Shown piece by piece: positions 39,509 to 51,990 of a stretch of DNA of 64,000 nucleotides (the first letter of the stretch is position 1; every line of letters starts with the position of its first letter). A program made the position numbers and the translations under genes. Location: contig NC_092261.1 in the NCBI RefSeq assembly GCF_036320965.1, positions 16,866,146 through 16,930,145 on the forward strand, written 5' to 3'. The notes under the pieces are model-generated. The model was not told the origin of the DNA. It searched no databases and was given only the letters and a program-made list of their open reading frames with translations. Source of the DNA: Panulirus ornatus. Its lineage: Eukaryota; Arthropoda; Malacostraca; Decapoda; Palinuridae.

Positions 39509-39576
39509 CCCAACATTCCCTCTTCTTTTTCAGAAAACCTCTACAAATCTTCACCTTCTCCTCCACAAGATAATGA

Positions 39577-40200
39577 TCAGACATCCCCTCCAGTTGCACC
39601 TCTCAGCACATTAACATCCAAAAGTCTCTCTTTCGCGCGCCTATCAATTAACACGTAATACAGTAACGCTCTCTGGCCATCTCTCCTACTTACATACGTA
39701 TACTTATGTATATCTCTCTTTTTAAACCAGGTATTCCCAATCACCAGTCCTTTTTCAGCACATAAATCTACAAGCTCTTCACTATTTCCATTTACAACAC
39801 TGAACACCCCATGTACACCAATTATTCCCTCAACTGCCATATTACTCACCTTTGCATTCATATCACCCATCACTATAACCCCGTCTCTTGCATCAAAACT
39901 ACTAACACACTCATTCAGCTGCTACCAAAACACTTGCCTCTCATGATCTTTCTTCTCTTGCCCAGATACATATGCACCAATAATCACCCATCTCTCTCCA
40001 TCCACTTTCAGTTTTACCCATATCACTCTAGAGTTTACTTTCTTACACTTTATCACATACTCCCACCACTCCTGTTTCAGGAGTAGTGCTACTCCCCTTG
40101 CTCTTGTCCTCTCACTAACCCCTGACTTTACTCCCAAGACATTCCCAAACCACTCTTCCCCTTTACCCTTGAGCTTCGTTTAACTCAGATCCAAAACATC
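39577..40200 (-). pseudogene. LINE AP-like endonuclease domain, broken
   Basis: Visible pieces are: LDLS followed by an in-frame TAA (40180-40182), where related proteins have Glu-Thr, then KLKGKGEEWFG, TRARGVALLL and WVIIGAYVSGQ (40137-39922). After a stop come GDMNAKVS and VIGNTWFKKRDIHKYTYVS (39873-39577). These match the exonuclease-endonuclease-phosphatase fold of APE-type LINEs: the catalytic Glu of the ETK block is replaced by the stop, and the GDMNAK block with its Asp and Asn is kept. The domain nicks target DNA in functional elements; this copy cannot make it. Confidence 0.88.
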
Positions 40201-40448
40201 CTGGTTCCTTTCCTCAAACATACTACCTATCTCTCCTTTTTTCTCATCTTGGTTACATCCACACACATTTAGACACCCCAATCTGAGCCTTCGAGGAGGA
40301 TGAGCACTCCCCGCGTGACTCCTGTTTCCCCTTTTAGAAAGTTGAAGTACAAGGAGGGGAGGGTTTCCAGCCCCCCGCTCCCGTCCCCTTTAGTCGCCTT
40401 CAACAACACGTGAGGAATGCGTGGGAAGTATTCTTTCTCCCCTATCCC

Positions 40449-40830
40449 CTGGCGTTAGACAGAACAAAATCTCCAGATTAAAGCATTGGTATGAAGACCC
40501 CTGGGCCACGTAATACCCAATGAGAATAGTTTGGCGTTAGGCAGAAAAAAGTCCCAAAGCGAAGCTTAATGTTTGATGACCTGTGAACCCCTCAAAACCT
40601 TATCAAAATGGTCTGGCGTGAGACAGAAAAGAAATCGTAAAGGGAATCCTTAAGTTTAACCACCCGTGGGCCCAGCAAAAACCGATCAAACGGGCAGTCG
40701 TTAGCCACAACAAAAGTTCCAGAGTGATGACCCGTGGACCCCGGAAAACCTGATTCATATGGTATGCTGTTAGCCGGAACAGAAGTCCCAAGTAAATCTA
40801 TAAGTTTGAGGGCCCTTGTTTTGTTTACTC
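40449..40830 (+). repeat. Outlying 82-bp satellite units (subfamily C), right side
   Basis: About four diverged units begin with the right copy of CTGGCGTTA. The characteristic tggcgttagNcagaa and gaNgacccgtgg(g/a)ccc blocks differ from subfamilies A and B. Confidence 0.85.
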
Positions 40831-41235
40831 CAAAATCAGCTGAACGCGTCGTTTGCAGACTGCAACGTTAGAAGACTCCAGAAAGTTTTCCAGCAGCCCT
40901 AAATCATTCTGAGTCTTGCCAATCACACGACCTTATTGTTTAAAAACAGGATTCCATGCTGCGGGCTGGCCGCATCCAATGCTCTGCGGGTCTGCTGACG
41001 GCGTGAAAGCTGGACTTTAAAAAAACTTGCCATTAGAGTTTTCAAAAATCGCCAACAGCCCCATCTTACCAATAAGCTTGTAACTTTTAAACGAAAACGT
41101 ATATGGAGACGGTCAGGATAAACTAAACTATCATGAAGGTGTTACATCATGCAAAATGTGCTTGATGAATGGTTAGGGTAAACCTAACTGACTTGTTGGT
41201 GATTATTCATAGAATATGTGCTTCATGAAATTGTC
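40831..41235. other. No gene recognised
   Basis: Spacer. A short near-repeat occurs at 41130-41225: atcatgcaaaatgtgcttga and cattcatagaatatgtgcttcatga share aNNatgtgcttNatga. Confidence 0.5.
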
Positions 41236-41672
41236 ACCAGCAGACTCCGTCTCCAGATGTGGAGGCCAGTGGACCCCGTCTCCAAACGTGAAGTTTAGTG
41301 CACTCCGTCTACGGACGTGGAGGCCAGTGCACTCCGTCTCCAGATGTGGAGGCGAGCGGACTAAGCCACCACACGTGGAGGCCAGTCGACTCCGTCTCCA
41401 AACGTGGAGGCCAATGGGCTACGTCTCCAGACGTAGAGGCGAATGCACTCCGTCTCCAGACGTGGAGACCATTGGATTCCGTCTCCAGACGTGGAGGCCA
41501 ATGCACTACTCCAAAGGTGGAGGCCAATAGACTCCGTCTTCAGATGTGGAGGCCAGTAGACCACGTCTCCAGACATGGAGGCCAGTTTACTCTGTCTCAA
41601 GCCATGAAAGCCAATGGACTCCATCTCAAGATATGGAGGTTAGTGCACTCCATCTTCAGGCGTGTAAGGTTG
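41236..41672 (+). repeat. 29-bp minisatellite, array 4
   Basis: About 15 units of gccagtggactccgtctcca plus gacgtggag have the same length and layout as arrays 1-3, with the constant change of acaagg to acgtgg. Reading frames over it are artefacts. Confidence 0.93.
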
Positions 41673-42000
41673 AGTTGGTAAGTTAGAGATCAGGTCTTTC
41701 TTCGTTCGGTGGTGCTCAATGAAATTCAGGTGGCCTTTGCAGTTTTGATATGAAAACAAGTACGTACATCTATAGTCCTCTGAACAATGGTCTTATGACA
41801 GACTACGACACACACACAAGTGAACGATGTGACGAGGCTGGCCAGTGTGTGTACCCTCAAGTAACACTAGTTAGGGTTATATTAGGGCCAGTGAACACCA
41901 ATTCAACAACGTGTTCAAACAATAGATCAGCCATTACGTGTTCAAACATCCTGATTAACAGCAGCTCTTGAGAACAGTGAGCCAGTATATGCAGCTCACA
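41673..42000. other. No gene recognised
   Basis: Short unassigned stretch left of the 1.1-kb repeat units. Confidence 0.5.
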
Positions 42001-43745
42001 GTAAAATGATGAAAACAAAAAGCTCATGAAAAAATAATGGCATGCGTGCGTGAGTCTTACAGATCTGCTGTATGCAAACTCCATCATGAACCTATCCCCA
42101 AGCACACGAAAACACAACGCTACACTGCACTGACTTCACTACGCGAAAAACACTTCATTAACACAATAAAACCTTAATCATATGGGGCTACCAGATGCAA
42201 CCCCTAACACATTTGAAAATTTGAGAAACCTATTCAACACCAAATTTTAAAATGAGTAAAAAAAGACTCGAAAAAAAGCATGAACGAAGAAATGAACTGA
42301 AAAAGATTGTAAGAAAAGAAGTGTAACATGACGTTCCAATCAAAATAACAATGGCAGAAGCGTACCATGGAGCTGTAATCCGAGATATTGACAGGCAAAG
42401 TTCGGTGAAGACCGACTGCAGCAGGCAACACAGACTTACACTGAGCGTACTATCACAGTCATCAGTAGACTCGGAACAGCTACGATTGCACACTGCCCTA
42501 TGCAATGTCACTGTGCATAGAGATATGCCCACCGCCGCTGGAGAGAAGTGGTGGCTTGCCTAAATAGCGTCCTCGAGTATATTCATCCTTAGGAATTCTT
42601 ATTTTCATATTAAGGGAAACTCTCATACATATGCAAAGTTATATCAATGAGACTTGAATATATCGATGTCTTATTGGCTCTGATAATTTTGAAATTTGCC
42701 ATTTTGAAACAGTCTGAGGAAATTCAAGCGTTCTACATTACTAAGTCCACCAAGCAACTAAAGTTGGCAAATCATAGAACATCACAGGACTCAACTTTTA
42801 CCAGAATTTGCAATGCGAATTCAAAGGCTTGGAAGCCAAGCAGGACGCAAAGGTCAATGAATTCCATCATCTTTGTCTAACTATGAATTAGGCAGATGCA
42901 CTAGAGAAAACACTGCCACTTAACACTTGTTACCGAGTCACAAGATGAAAAGAGCCTGTTATACGGGCTCTCAAAAGTGCATGGCTACCACTTTTTGCCC
43001 CTGCGGAAGACAAATTAGAGCGGTAGAACCAAGGTTCAGAACCCACGAACCAATGACGTTCGCTGGCAATGAAGCAAAGATGTCCACTCCTGTGCTACTA
43101 CTGCAGAGCTGTCTCTAACAATATTAAGACTGAGCCACTGAAGGTAAACTTTACCTTGATCCCAGCTCTGAGCAAACTGAAGCATAAAGCACTGCATTAA
43201 GCTTTTAAAAAAAAACTTCCATTGTAAACACTTCACCGAGTGAAAAACACGACTATAAACAATGCTTTACACTTAAAAAACAATGAACATACAAGGCTAC
43301 CAGAAGCAGCACTTCACATATATCTAAGGCTAATAAACATACGACACTAAATCTAAATATATGTGAATAATCCGAAGAAAACAGTAAAGCTTAACGGAAG
43401 ACAGACAAGCTAAAAGAAGAGAGACGATCGTGGCATTCTAAACGAAACAAAAATGGTTTCCTAGCTCGGAGCAGTGTGATCCTTCCTAAGCATTGATACG
43501 CGGAATGAAAGCGTAAGGAAGCCCACTTGTTAAGAAAAATGCACAGAAACATTGTCATAGTGCTAAAGCTAAGTCTTACTTACCGAAAAGACGAGTAGAC
43601 ATTACATCAGGCAACACAGACTTGAAATACAAAGCGTAAGAACACATCCCTCTTGGGAGGCGAAACAGATAAGACTACAAATGGCGGCCGTGTTCAGCGA
43701 GGAAAATACGAAGAAGGGCAATTCAAGACTTTGACATGTTCTATT
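42001..43745. repeat. Two diverged units of a tandem repeat of about 1.1 kb
   Basis: The marker segment ggctaccaga(t/a)gca(a/g)c occurs at about 42184 and 43291, with matching order of other segments around it (aaaacacttcatta, gacgttccaa / ggcattctaa, cagcaggcaacacagactt). Four further units lie at 52.1-56.2 kb. No consistent reading frame survives across units. Confidence 0.75.
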
Positions 43746-46079
43746 TTGTGATGCGCGTGCAGTGTTGCCATCTGGAGGGGCTAATTAAGAACAATTAGAA
43801 AACGGGAAAAATAAAAATTAACTCCCAGAGAAAACGAGAAACTTAAAGGTAATCTTAAGCTATTCAAATCTGCTATTATTTTTGCAGAGAAAAAATTCCT
43901 TTGTTCTGTCTTATGTGGTATAAACGTTATGTTTTGCTTTAGCAATGCAAAAACTTAATATAAATTGACACTTTGTTAAATGACAAAATCCTATCTATGG
44001 TTCAAGAATCATATATCTTTTTTTTTCTTTGCTGATGCTAATATGAATTGGTAATTATGTATATAAGTCCTGAGCCTATCTTCGGTTCGTGCTGGTAGTT
44101 TATTGCCACTTAGATTTCCTTAATACTCTTACATTTCACTTCATTCTAATATATTGTGATAAAAGGAAACAAATGATCATGTGATATTCATCTGGTGCTA
44201 TACAGTATCGACAGACATATATCAGAACATTTTTTTACACCTTATGGTAGACTGTATGCACATGCATACAAACATGCATGTTGTAATACAAAATACGATA
44301 TCAAAGTATAACTGTCTGACATGTATGCATACCAGATACTGATATGCAAGCACAAGCAGTCATAAATCTGCCTAAAATATAAACACAGACTCTAACATAT
44401 CATAGTCTTTAGATAATTCAATAGTGTCCTGTGCATGGATGGAGAATAATTATCAATTCTTGCAAAGCAAGATAATTCTTGCAAAGCATAGCGACCTAAT
44501 ATGCAATAGTATTTCTGGCTACCTGCATATATATTCAGACATACTCATTGAAAATGAAAACACAGGTAGTAATATGCAGTGTCAGTTAATACTTTATAAG
44601 CATCTTGTTTAAGCGAAATACAGGACTATGCATACAAGCACATAGTCATAGATGAAACAAGAGAACACATGTAATTAATCGTATAAAGCACAAAATGAGG
44701 TAAATAAATTCATCTTATAGTGTTTGCCTGACAGTTAATTGAATAGGTAAAATGATTTCTAAATACACCACCTGTTAAAAACATCTAAACGGTGCCAAAT
44801 TGATATCAAAACAACGCAAATAAGACCCACACAGTGATGAAAAAATTATCAAGCCATTGCTTGTAAATATAGAAAAATTTTGAAGTGCTGAGAACGTAGG
44901 GAAATTATTATATTCTTTTGTATCAGCAAAATATTAAGCTTATTTTTTTTCGGTGTTTTGCAATATCCTCATTCTAATAAAAATCAATTTGCTTCGTATT
45001 GTTGGGAACACAGATCTATCTTTGTATTTTTTTCTGTTTCATAAACATTGGCACAAAGTATCTTTCTTATAACCACTGCTTCAATAGCGTAGAGAAATAT
45101 TTGCTTCCAATTCCCTCGTACGACTTATTTTCGCTTTTTGGTACAGAAAGTCTACCAAAGTTACCCATGCTTTCTCCTTTACGTATACCCGTAGTTTTCT
45201 GCTAAAGGCTGATGAAACAGAACGATGTTTTTCTATAAATATTTGTGGTATATGTATACAACTATACATAGTATCATTATCCTCTGTGCATGAAAGTAGA
45301 TCTTACTTATTTCTATACAATCAACTTCTACGAATGTCGTCTAGTGACATTCATCCTCATTCATTATTCTAACAATGTACTTCAAACATTTCAGTTGGAG
45401 AGGGTGCAATATCTATAAAGCTGGAAGCAGGAGAAAGCTGCAAAAGGGTAATGCAAACCACTGAACCAAGTGCTGCTGTAGTACGGGTAAATAATCTCTG
45501 AGCAGAAAGGTGTATACTTAGCTGAACACTGCTGATATCAATTATGGAAATAGGTTACAATAATGCCACACGATTTCCCCATTATATGATATTCGTATGG
45601 ATACTGATATCACTATGGATCTGTCCTTTTCGTAAACAGATATTGATACACTTCTTCATTCGTCAGCAGTAAAGTTGGCTGATACTCAAATTATTAATTT
45701 CTTTCTCTTTACTGATGACTCGTCGTTCGTATCACACTGCTCCGTTGCCATGAGTTGGTGAGAGGTTCGGTGTTTAATAAAACAAAAACAATAGACATAT
45801 AATCAAACACAATTAACGGTGAAGATATTTTATTGTAATCGTTATCACTAGTTAATTTTTCCATATAGCTGTTGGTGGCCGACATTTAACTCATAACTGG
45901 GCATGAACAACCCTCCATAACAGCGTAAATAAATTATGAATATGCATATAAATCAAAAATATGCATATATTTTCCTCTAGATATCGTAGAAGTATACAGT
46001 GTCCTCTGCTTATCATTGATACTAATATTCATTAAGCAATAATAGATCTATCAAATGACACCCAGTTTTAAGGTACAAT

Positions 46080-46462
46080 TTAATACCTCGTCCAGCCTGC
46101 AGAGTTCCCGAAGGCCGTGGAAGTGGCTCATTAAGTGATGATTTGTAATCTTTTGTCTTCTGGTTGCCAGGTGTACACCATTTCTGCGAAAACATGTTCA
46201 ATGACAATTAGGTCCGCTCCTTTGCTGACCTAGTCCAGGAGCTGTAGGGTGTCTTTTTCCAAGGCGCCAGCGTTCAACAACACGAGCAGTGTTGACGGGG
46301 CACCTGTAGTTAATAGAAATGACAGACCCGGCAAGGAAAGGTAAGCCCCTCGCCAGCAGAGACGGCAAGAAACGTTCCTCCAGCAGTTGCTGCAATAGTC
46401 GTTGCAGTAAAGCGACCTCCAATATTGAAAACGTCACCCAGGCCATGTAATGTCACTTTCCT
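46080..46462 (-). pseudogene. Exon 3-like segment, copy B (secreted protein, C1q-like?)
   Basis: The minus-strand acceptor-like catctAG lies directly before AGGAAAGTGACATTA. The frame opens RKVTLHGLGDVFNIGGRF, continues TATTIAATAGGTFLAVSAGE, and then needs a shift to reach GAPSTLLVLLNAGALEKDTL (then a TAG) and KGADLIVIEHVFAEMVYTWQ. Copy C keeps the same blocks. The order (FNIGGxFTA, GTFLxxSAG, then KGADLxV near the end) recalls a C1q/TNF jelly-roll, but this is an impression only. The shift and the internal stop suggest a pseudogene, or that part of this is intronic. Confidence 0.35.
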
Positions 46463-46701
46463 CTAGATGTAGCAGAGAACGGGACCTGAATGGCCTCCTC
46501 GCTCATGTTGGCTCGGTCATTTGTGCCTGTGAAGTTTTGTAAAATCTTATCGCTTATTGTAGTTATTCGACATGATTAATATCATTTGTGGTCTATAAAC
46601 AGTTTCATATATCATTAATACTTGGTTATCCACGTGATTTCTTATTACCATAACTATGACGTTCTCATTCTCTGAACAGCAACAAATCATCAACTTCTTA
46701 T

Positions 46702-46788
46702 CAGGTAAAGTTCTTCCTCCAGCAGTAAACCTTGCCATGAGAGGTAAATACACACTTCTCCTCCGTGTACACTGCTCCAGACCAGAAT
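46702..46788 (-). pseudogene. Exon 2-like segment, copy B (donor mutated)
   Basis: The minus strand reads acttAG then 29 codons beginning ILVWSSVHGGEVCIYLSWQG and ending ELYL. In copy C the aligned frame is ILVWSSVHGEVFIQLAWLG and ELYP. Several of the differences between copies fall at third positions and are silent (gta/gtt, att/atc, gag/gaa, ctt/ctg, tac/tat), and one length change is a whole codon. This supports past coding use. The donor is GT in copy C (GTATGA) but AT here (ATAAGA), so this copy would not splice normally. Confidence 0.45.
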
Positions 46789-47639
46789 CTAAGTTTCGGT
46801 CGGAATCTGCTGCTCCCTCAGGCACTCATTTCTCGCTGGAGTTCTGTGGTTTGTTACTTTGCCGTGCAAAATTCGCCTGCCGCTCAACGGGGAGGGATGC
46901 CCATCGCGTTCCCTAGAAGGGGAAGAGGGTTTGTCTCCCGCTGCCACCGCGATACTTGCAGCGTCGTCTGCTGAGGTGGTTTTCCGAGGGGTTCAAGTTT
47001 TCTCTGCCAACAGAATAAAACACAACGATGACGACAAGGAACGAACACTATCGGTTGCCTAGATTGTAATTTTCAATGTTTAGATAGTTATAAACCGAAT
47101 TTCATAACCCATTTAAACAATCTACATAATATCTTTAACATGAAAATGCGGTTACATTAGTGACTGTGATACTTCCAGGTATATTGCCTACTTCGTTATG
47201 AAAACTTAGTCATAGTTAACCGCGAACAGAGACGCTGGATTTGCCTGCTAATAAACTCTGATGCAGATATCTCATTCTCTATGCATCCAATATTGCTGAG
47301 ATGTCCCACTCTTTTTCATACACACTTTTAACTTACATTAAATCGTTAAGGTTACCGCACTCTACCATCATCTAATCCACAACAAGGGGTTGGAGGACAG
47401 GTCAACGTCATGTGCGATGCCTCGTACAGAGAACACATTATCAAGGATGATAATCATGCGAACCTTTGGACAAACCCCGCTCGTCTCTCCGATTCACCCT
47501 AGCTTACCTCATCGTGACCTATTACAATAACAACAACTCCTCGAATTGCCAACCTCAACCTACTTAACAGTGACCCAGCAGAAGAGACATCGTTCCCCGG
47601 CAGACCAACCCTCCACCCTTACATCGCCATGACCGAGTG

Positions 47640-48560
47640 CAGTAGCCACTGCACCCTTTGTGTCTGACACCGCAATCCAGCAGAGAAGCTGCTGCTCCCC
47701 GGCCAGCCGACCCCAGCCTACCTCACCGCGATACGACGAGTTGCCGCTCCCAGGCCCGCCGACCCGACCCTATCCTACCTCACCACGATCCAGTAGACGA
47801 GCTGCCGCTCCCCGGCCAGCCGACCCTACCCTACCTCACCGCGATACGACGAGTTGCCGCTCCCAGGCCCGCCGACCCGACCCTATCCTACCTCACAACG
47901 ATCCAGTAGACGAGCTGCCGCTCCCCGGCCAGCCGACCCTCGCCTACCTCACCGCGATACGACGAGTTGCCGCTCCCAGGCCCACCGACCCGACCCTATC
48001 CTACCTCACTACGATCCAGTAGACGAGCTGTCGCTCCCTGGCAAGTCGACCCCAGCCTACCTCACCGCGATCCAGTAGACGATCTGCCGCTCCCTGGCCC
48101 GCCGACCCGAACCTATCCTACCTCACTACGATCCAGTAGACGAGCTGTCGCTCCCCGGCCAGCCGGCCCTAGCCTACCTCACCGCGATACGACGAGTTGC
48201 CGCTCCCAGGCCCGCCGACCCGACCCTATCCTACCTCACTACGATCCAGTAGACGAGCTGCCGCTCCCCGGCCAGCCGACCCTAGAACATCCTCATCGCG
48301 ATCAAGTAAACAAGCTGCCGCTCCCCGGCCAGCCGACCGCTAGCTAGCCTACCTCACCGTGATCCCTTAGACGAGCTGCCGCTCCCTTTCCAGCCGACCC
48401 TGGCCAACTCACCATAACTCACTACAGTAGCCACCACTCACCGGCCAATCCTGGGCCACCTCACCGTGATCCAGTATAGTAGCCACCGCTTCGCGTCTGA
48501 CCGAACCTATCCTACCTCACTATGTTCCAGTACAGTAGCCACCACCCACCCGTCTATTCT
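47640..48560 (+). repeat. GC-rich 56/57-bp minisatellite with dimeric structure
   Basis: About 16 units alternate between two types: gatccagtagacgagctgcc, gctccccggccagccgaccc, tagcctacctcaccgc (56 bp) and gatacgacgagttgccgctc, ccaggcccgccgacccgacc, ctatcctacctcactac (57 bp). A repeat of about 113 bp therefore forms in the middle, with diverged single units at the ends. The equivalent arrays in block C (60.1-60.35 kb) and block A (12.7-12.8 kb) have only about four and two units. Confidence 0.92.
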
Positions 48561-49322
48561 AGCCTTACTCACGGTGACCAAGTGCAGTAGTTCTCCGCCT
48601 AGACGACTGTAACCTGTAAAACTCTTACATAAACTCCCCAGAAGCAGATAATCATTATGGAAATGTTCCATTATTATTGTTGTCTGCTGGTGCGAGATCG
48701 CGTGTCGTTGCCATGTACAGGGAAGGCTTGGCAGAGGGGCGAACTCTTACCACAAATTTTAATTTCCTTCAGTGGCAACATGAAGCTTCAATAGGACCCG
48801 GTGGTCTGTTTCTATTTGCATATTGGAAATCTGAAACAAAAATGGTCACTAGGATGAGCTAAACTGGCAAATTACTAAAACCAAGTTAACTGTAATAACC
48901 TGTACGTCGGGTTACATGTTTCAGGATGAACAATCAAAAGCTGACACCTGAAGGAATAGTAATATACTCCAAAGTTTCTGTCCATCGAGTTCATAGGTTC
49001 CAAAAATTTTCTAGCTGTGGTAACTACAGTAAGAGTTGTAAACCGTCCAAGTACACATATAGTTCATCACTCATTCTGCATTGGTTACAGCCATTAATCT
49101 CCAAATGTGTTACTCATACCTGGCTAGAAATAAGACCTTAGTGTATACCAATATCAATCAACTCCAAGCTGAAAGCATATAAAGCTGGCTGGCAGCTACC
49201 GAGCTGGCGAAAGGTCACCCGTAGTCACATCCTAACCTCTCCACCATCCCTTGTGTCAGTAACATGAGTTTTATCCCGAGTATCTTAGTTGCTAGTACCT
49301 TACTTCTTTCTTTTCTAGTCCC

Positions 49323-49409
49323 CTAGGACTCAACCACAAAACTTCCCGGAACTCTTGTCGCGATACTGGGACTCACCACAACAAGCCATGAAATGAACGC
49401 AAGAATCAT
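49323..49409 (-). CDS. Signal-peptide exon 1, copy B
   Basis: A minus-strand ATG (49407-49409) opens a 28-codon frame ending TAG at 49323-49325. It begins MILAFISWLVVVSPSIATRV: a hydrophobic core of about 11 residues followed by a small-residue region (SPSIA), as expected for a secretory signal peptide. A GTGAGT within the frame (after the codons for LVV) is a strong donor candidate and could end the exon there. The aligned frames of the other two blocks differ mainly in amino-acid-conservative ways. Downstream exons are proposed at 46.7 and 46.4 kb. Confidence 0.45.
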   Translation of the reverse strand: MILAFISWLVVVSPSIATRVPGSFVVES

Positions 49410-49714
49410 AAAGTAGTCATTCGTTCCGAACTCTGAGAGAAGCCCGCTCTTCGACCATCATGCAAACCACTGTCTCATTCTAGAGAAATGACTTGCACGC
49501 CATTTTTTCGTTTCATAACGTTTGTTTTTACTATATACTTAATAATATTCTATGTGCTTGTGCTACATGCGTTTGTCACTAAAACATATGCATCAGAAAA
49601 CGATTTCAAATATAACAACGTATATATTTTGAACGTGAATCAATCCAAGTCACAGCCACTGTAAGTATTCGGAGTCAGACATCGTCCTCGTTTCAAAACA
49701 ATTTTGACTCCGTC

Positions 49715-49722
49715 TGACGTCA
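49715..49722. promoter_or_regulatory. CRE-type palindrome TGACGTCA, copy B
   Basis: A perfect TGACGTCA lies about 306 bp upstream of the exon 1 ATG (minus strand). It is conserved in position and sequence in blocks A and C, although the surrounding bases have diverged. In this copy the TATA position has decayed to GAAAAAATGG (near 49.50 kb). Confidence 0.45.
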
Positions 49723-50129
49723 GTCAGCTTCTAGATACTGCCTTATTTTTCTACGGTAAACCAAGACTGAAACGAAATGTGATCATAAGAGCATCATATC
49801 CTGTCCTTGACGATGGATATACAGCTTTGTTATCAACCGACGAATAAATAGAATATCTCCGAGGACGGCCGTATCAAGGACGACCAACCCACACTGCCAC
49901 CACACTCACCATAGAAAATGGTATTACTCGGTTTTCTATACATCAATATGTTCTTCTAGTTTTTCCCTAACGTGTAATCATGAATAGACACTAGATCAAT
50001 AGAAGGGTGTTAACAGACCAGACTTAAAACGTGAACGATGTAGCAATTATTTGTCCTGCTAAAATTTTAACGTGGGATTTCGTAAAACAACCTTTGTCGA
50101 TAGTAATTTCTAAGAACACTTGTGCTGGC

Positions 50130-50320
50130 TCTCGTGATTGGTAGCGTACTGGTCAGAGCGTTGTTGACTTCCAATCCATTGGTCCTGGTCTGACGTCCAG
50201 CTCTACCACCAATTAATGTCGTGGGACATGTCCCTTGCTGACAGGATTCCTCCAGACCATATACTGCAGTTCGCTCCATCGTTGCTCGCCAAAGTCTCAA
50301 GTTGAAACCAAACCAAACCT
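50130..50320 (+). mobile_element. Possible tRNA-derived SINE
   Basis: The segment ttggtagcgtactggtcaga resembles an A box, and ggtcctggtctgacgtccag about 35-40 bp later resembles a slightly damaged B box. The tail ends in aaaccaaaccaaacctaac. It lies right at the point where the three duplicated blocks lose similarity. The boundary and identity are tentative. Confidence 0.35.
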
Positions 50321-51990
50321 AACTAGGGCAGGATATCCAAAACGGTAATAGTTCCAACTGATAATTAATTTCTAGTTCATATTATAAATCGGTGACAATG
50401 CCAACTCAGATTACTTGTGAACTACATCGTCACATGTCTGCCACTGACTAGGATGGTCCAGTTCATTTAAAGACTAACTACTAAAACCTATGATCACAAA
50501 TAAGCAGAGTATGCAAAAGTAAAACATATACTACCGAGCACTATTTACAACTTTCAACTGAACGATAAATATTCAAGTCAAAATATCAAACTACAAACTG
50601 TCTTGTCAAGTAAGAGTCCAGAAATATCATCCATAATAGCTACCGGTAAGATTCTTTGCCTTATAACTCAAATAACTAACTAGAATCTAGCATAAAATAT
50701 TCACTTCTGCCTTCACAAAACATACCAGTTAAAGCCGTGATATCGACTGCCATGAAGTCAGTCCGCACAAGCATTCCCTTCGCTTGTAAACGGCTGGACA
50801 TGGCTGGAACCGGGAACCTTCCACCATTTCACATCGAACCTGACGCCCACCAAAAAGGCTACAAATTAGCATTCATGCTGGAGCCTTGTAGAGCCACCTG
50901 CAACCTGCCCATGCCGCAAATGCGGAAGCCATCGACGTGGTAGCGTTGGTCTGGGAGGCACTTCCATCCACCAGTCCTTCAGCCCTACACACCATATGAG
51001 TAGACCGCAGGGAACCCCCTGTATATACAAAGCGGGATGGTGAATCACCCAAGATATGCCCCGGATATCCTCTCTGAGGCTGCACTGCACTACGGAAAGA
51101 TCGATCAACTGCGCCATCACTGAGGACACCAAAACCTGAACATCAAAGGTGGACTGCCGGTTGTGATCCAGTTGGAAGGGACACGTAAGGCGGGTGTCCT
51201 ATGCTGGGGAGGCAGATACAACTAATGAAGAGATGGACCTCCCGCCCGAACGCCTCTCCTCCCTACAGCGGGATGGAGGCTTCTTGGAAGAGAGCCGTGG
51301 TGAAAGCGTACTCCGTCGCTCATCAGAGGTCGATGGTGTCCTGGGCCAGGGGGCCGTACCTCGGCATGGGATGAGGAGGGTGAATGGGACCCTGAATGGC
51401 GAAGAATCCTTATTTGCACTGTTTGCACCAGGTCCGCCCACACCATACGTGGGCCTTTTCTGCTTCGAGGCAACCTGACAAGCAATGATCCAAGTATACC
51501 TGAGTTCCTTTTAAGCAAGGCACATCAAGTCAACTACCTCTATGGCAATGAGCTCATCTACTCGTTCTGAGAAGACATCACACTGGGTCACATCAAACAC
51601 CTCATCAGTAGCGCAAGTGGCATGGGCGGAGAAAAACCGATGACCTGTACTGTGGCACAAACTGCCACAGCACACTTGGCAGCAGCAGATGTCGCCACTT
51701 CCCATGTACACTAAACGAAGCGGAGAGCACACCAGCAGGCTGAGACTCCATCTTTGATTTGAAATGCACAAGGAACGAAAGGAAAGGCTAATGCATTGCA
51801 TAACACTTGCCTGTCCATGGCAACCACGCTTGACATGCGATGTCGGCTGTTGAGTAACAATGTGCATCCCAGCGACTGTGTGTTGATAAATCTGGCATCC
51901 CATGGATGGCAGCCCTCCAAATAAAAAGTGCCCATTGTTCAGGCTCTAAAAAGATGTTTCTGGCTTACAATCTTCGCCAGTGGGGAAGAG
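50321..51990. other. Unrecognised stretch unique to copy B side
   Basis: No counterpart was seen in blocks A or C. The GC-richer part (50.75-51.48 kb) contains overlapping open frames on both strands (minus 50866-51132, plus 51194-51478, minus 51222-51518) and might be a decayed transposon or exon. I recognise no domain in any frame. Confidence 0.4.

Larger units (their letters stand above)
36941..40448 (-). mobile_element. Near full-length LINE copy 7 with 9-bp target-site duplication
   Basis: This is a 3508-bp minus-strand element flanked by CTGGCGTTA direct repeats (36932-36940 and 40449-40457). Removing it rejoins a normal satellite unit (tctggcgttagacagaac). In element order: a leader of about 250 bp beginning ggggataggggagaaagaat; an AP-type endonuclease; a linker; the RT; a C-terminal domain; a long 3' UTR; and the terminal hairpin motif with an A-rich end but no (TA)n. 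The reading frame is broken by a stop and several frameshifts. It defines both ends of the family and is the parent against which the short elements can be compared. Confidence 0.95.
43746..50115. repeat. Segmental duplication, copy B
   Basis: This matches 56220-61850 segment by segment: gccatctggaggggc at 43769 and 56248; the tgtttaataaaa end near 45779 and 58237; the exon-like segments below; and the 56-bp array. The offset is about 12.48 kb up to 47 kb and about 11.73 kb after the array, the difference being array length. The left 43.75-45.8 kb part is AT-rich with no gene I recognise. Confidence 0.88.

Noticed and set aside
41216..41681. Proline/serine/tryptophan-rich open frames over 41.2-41.7 kb
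   Set aside because: They are translations of the fourth 29-bp array, and opposing strands are open at the same time.
42927..43118. Plus-strand 63-codon frame (MKRACYTGSQK) with a counterpart at 55445
   Set aside because: Most differences between the two copies change amino acids, and other units of the same repeat do not keep the frame.
47658..48347. Overlapping proline/arginine-rich frames suggesting a repetitive structural protein
   Set aside because: The 56/57-bp unit shifts frame at each repeat, and three staggered frames are open only because the GC-rich unit lacks stops. Copies in blocks A and C do not keep any frame.
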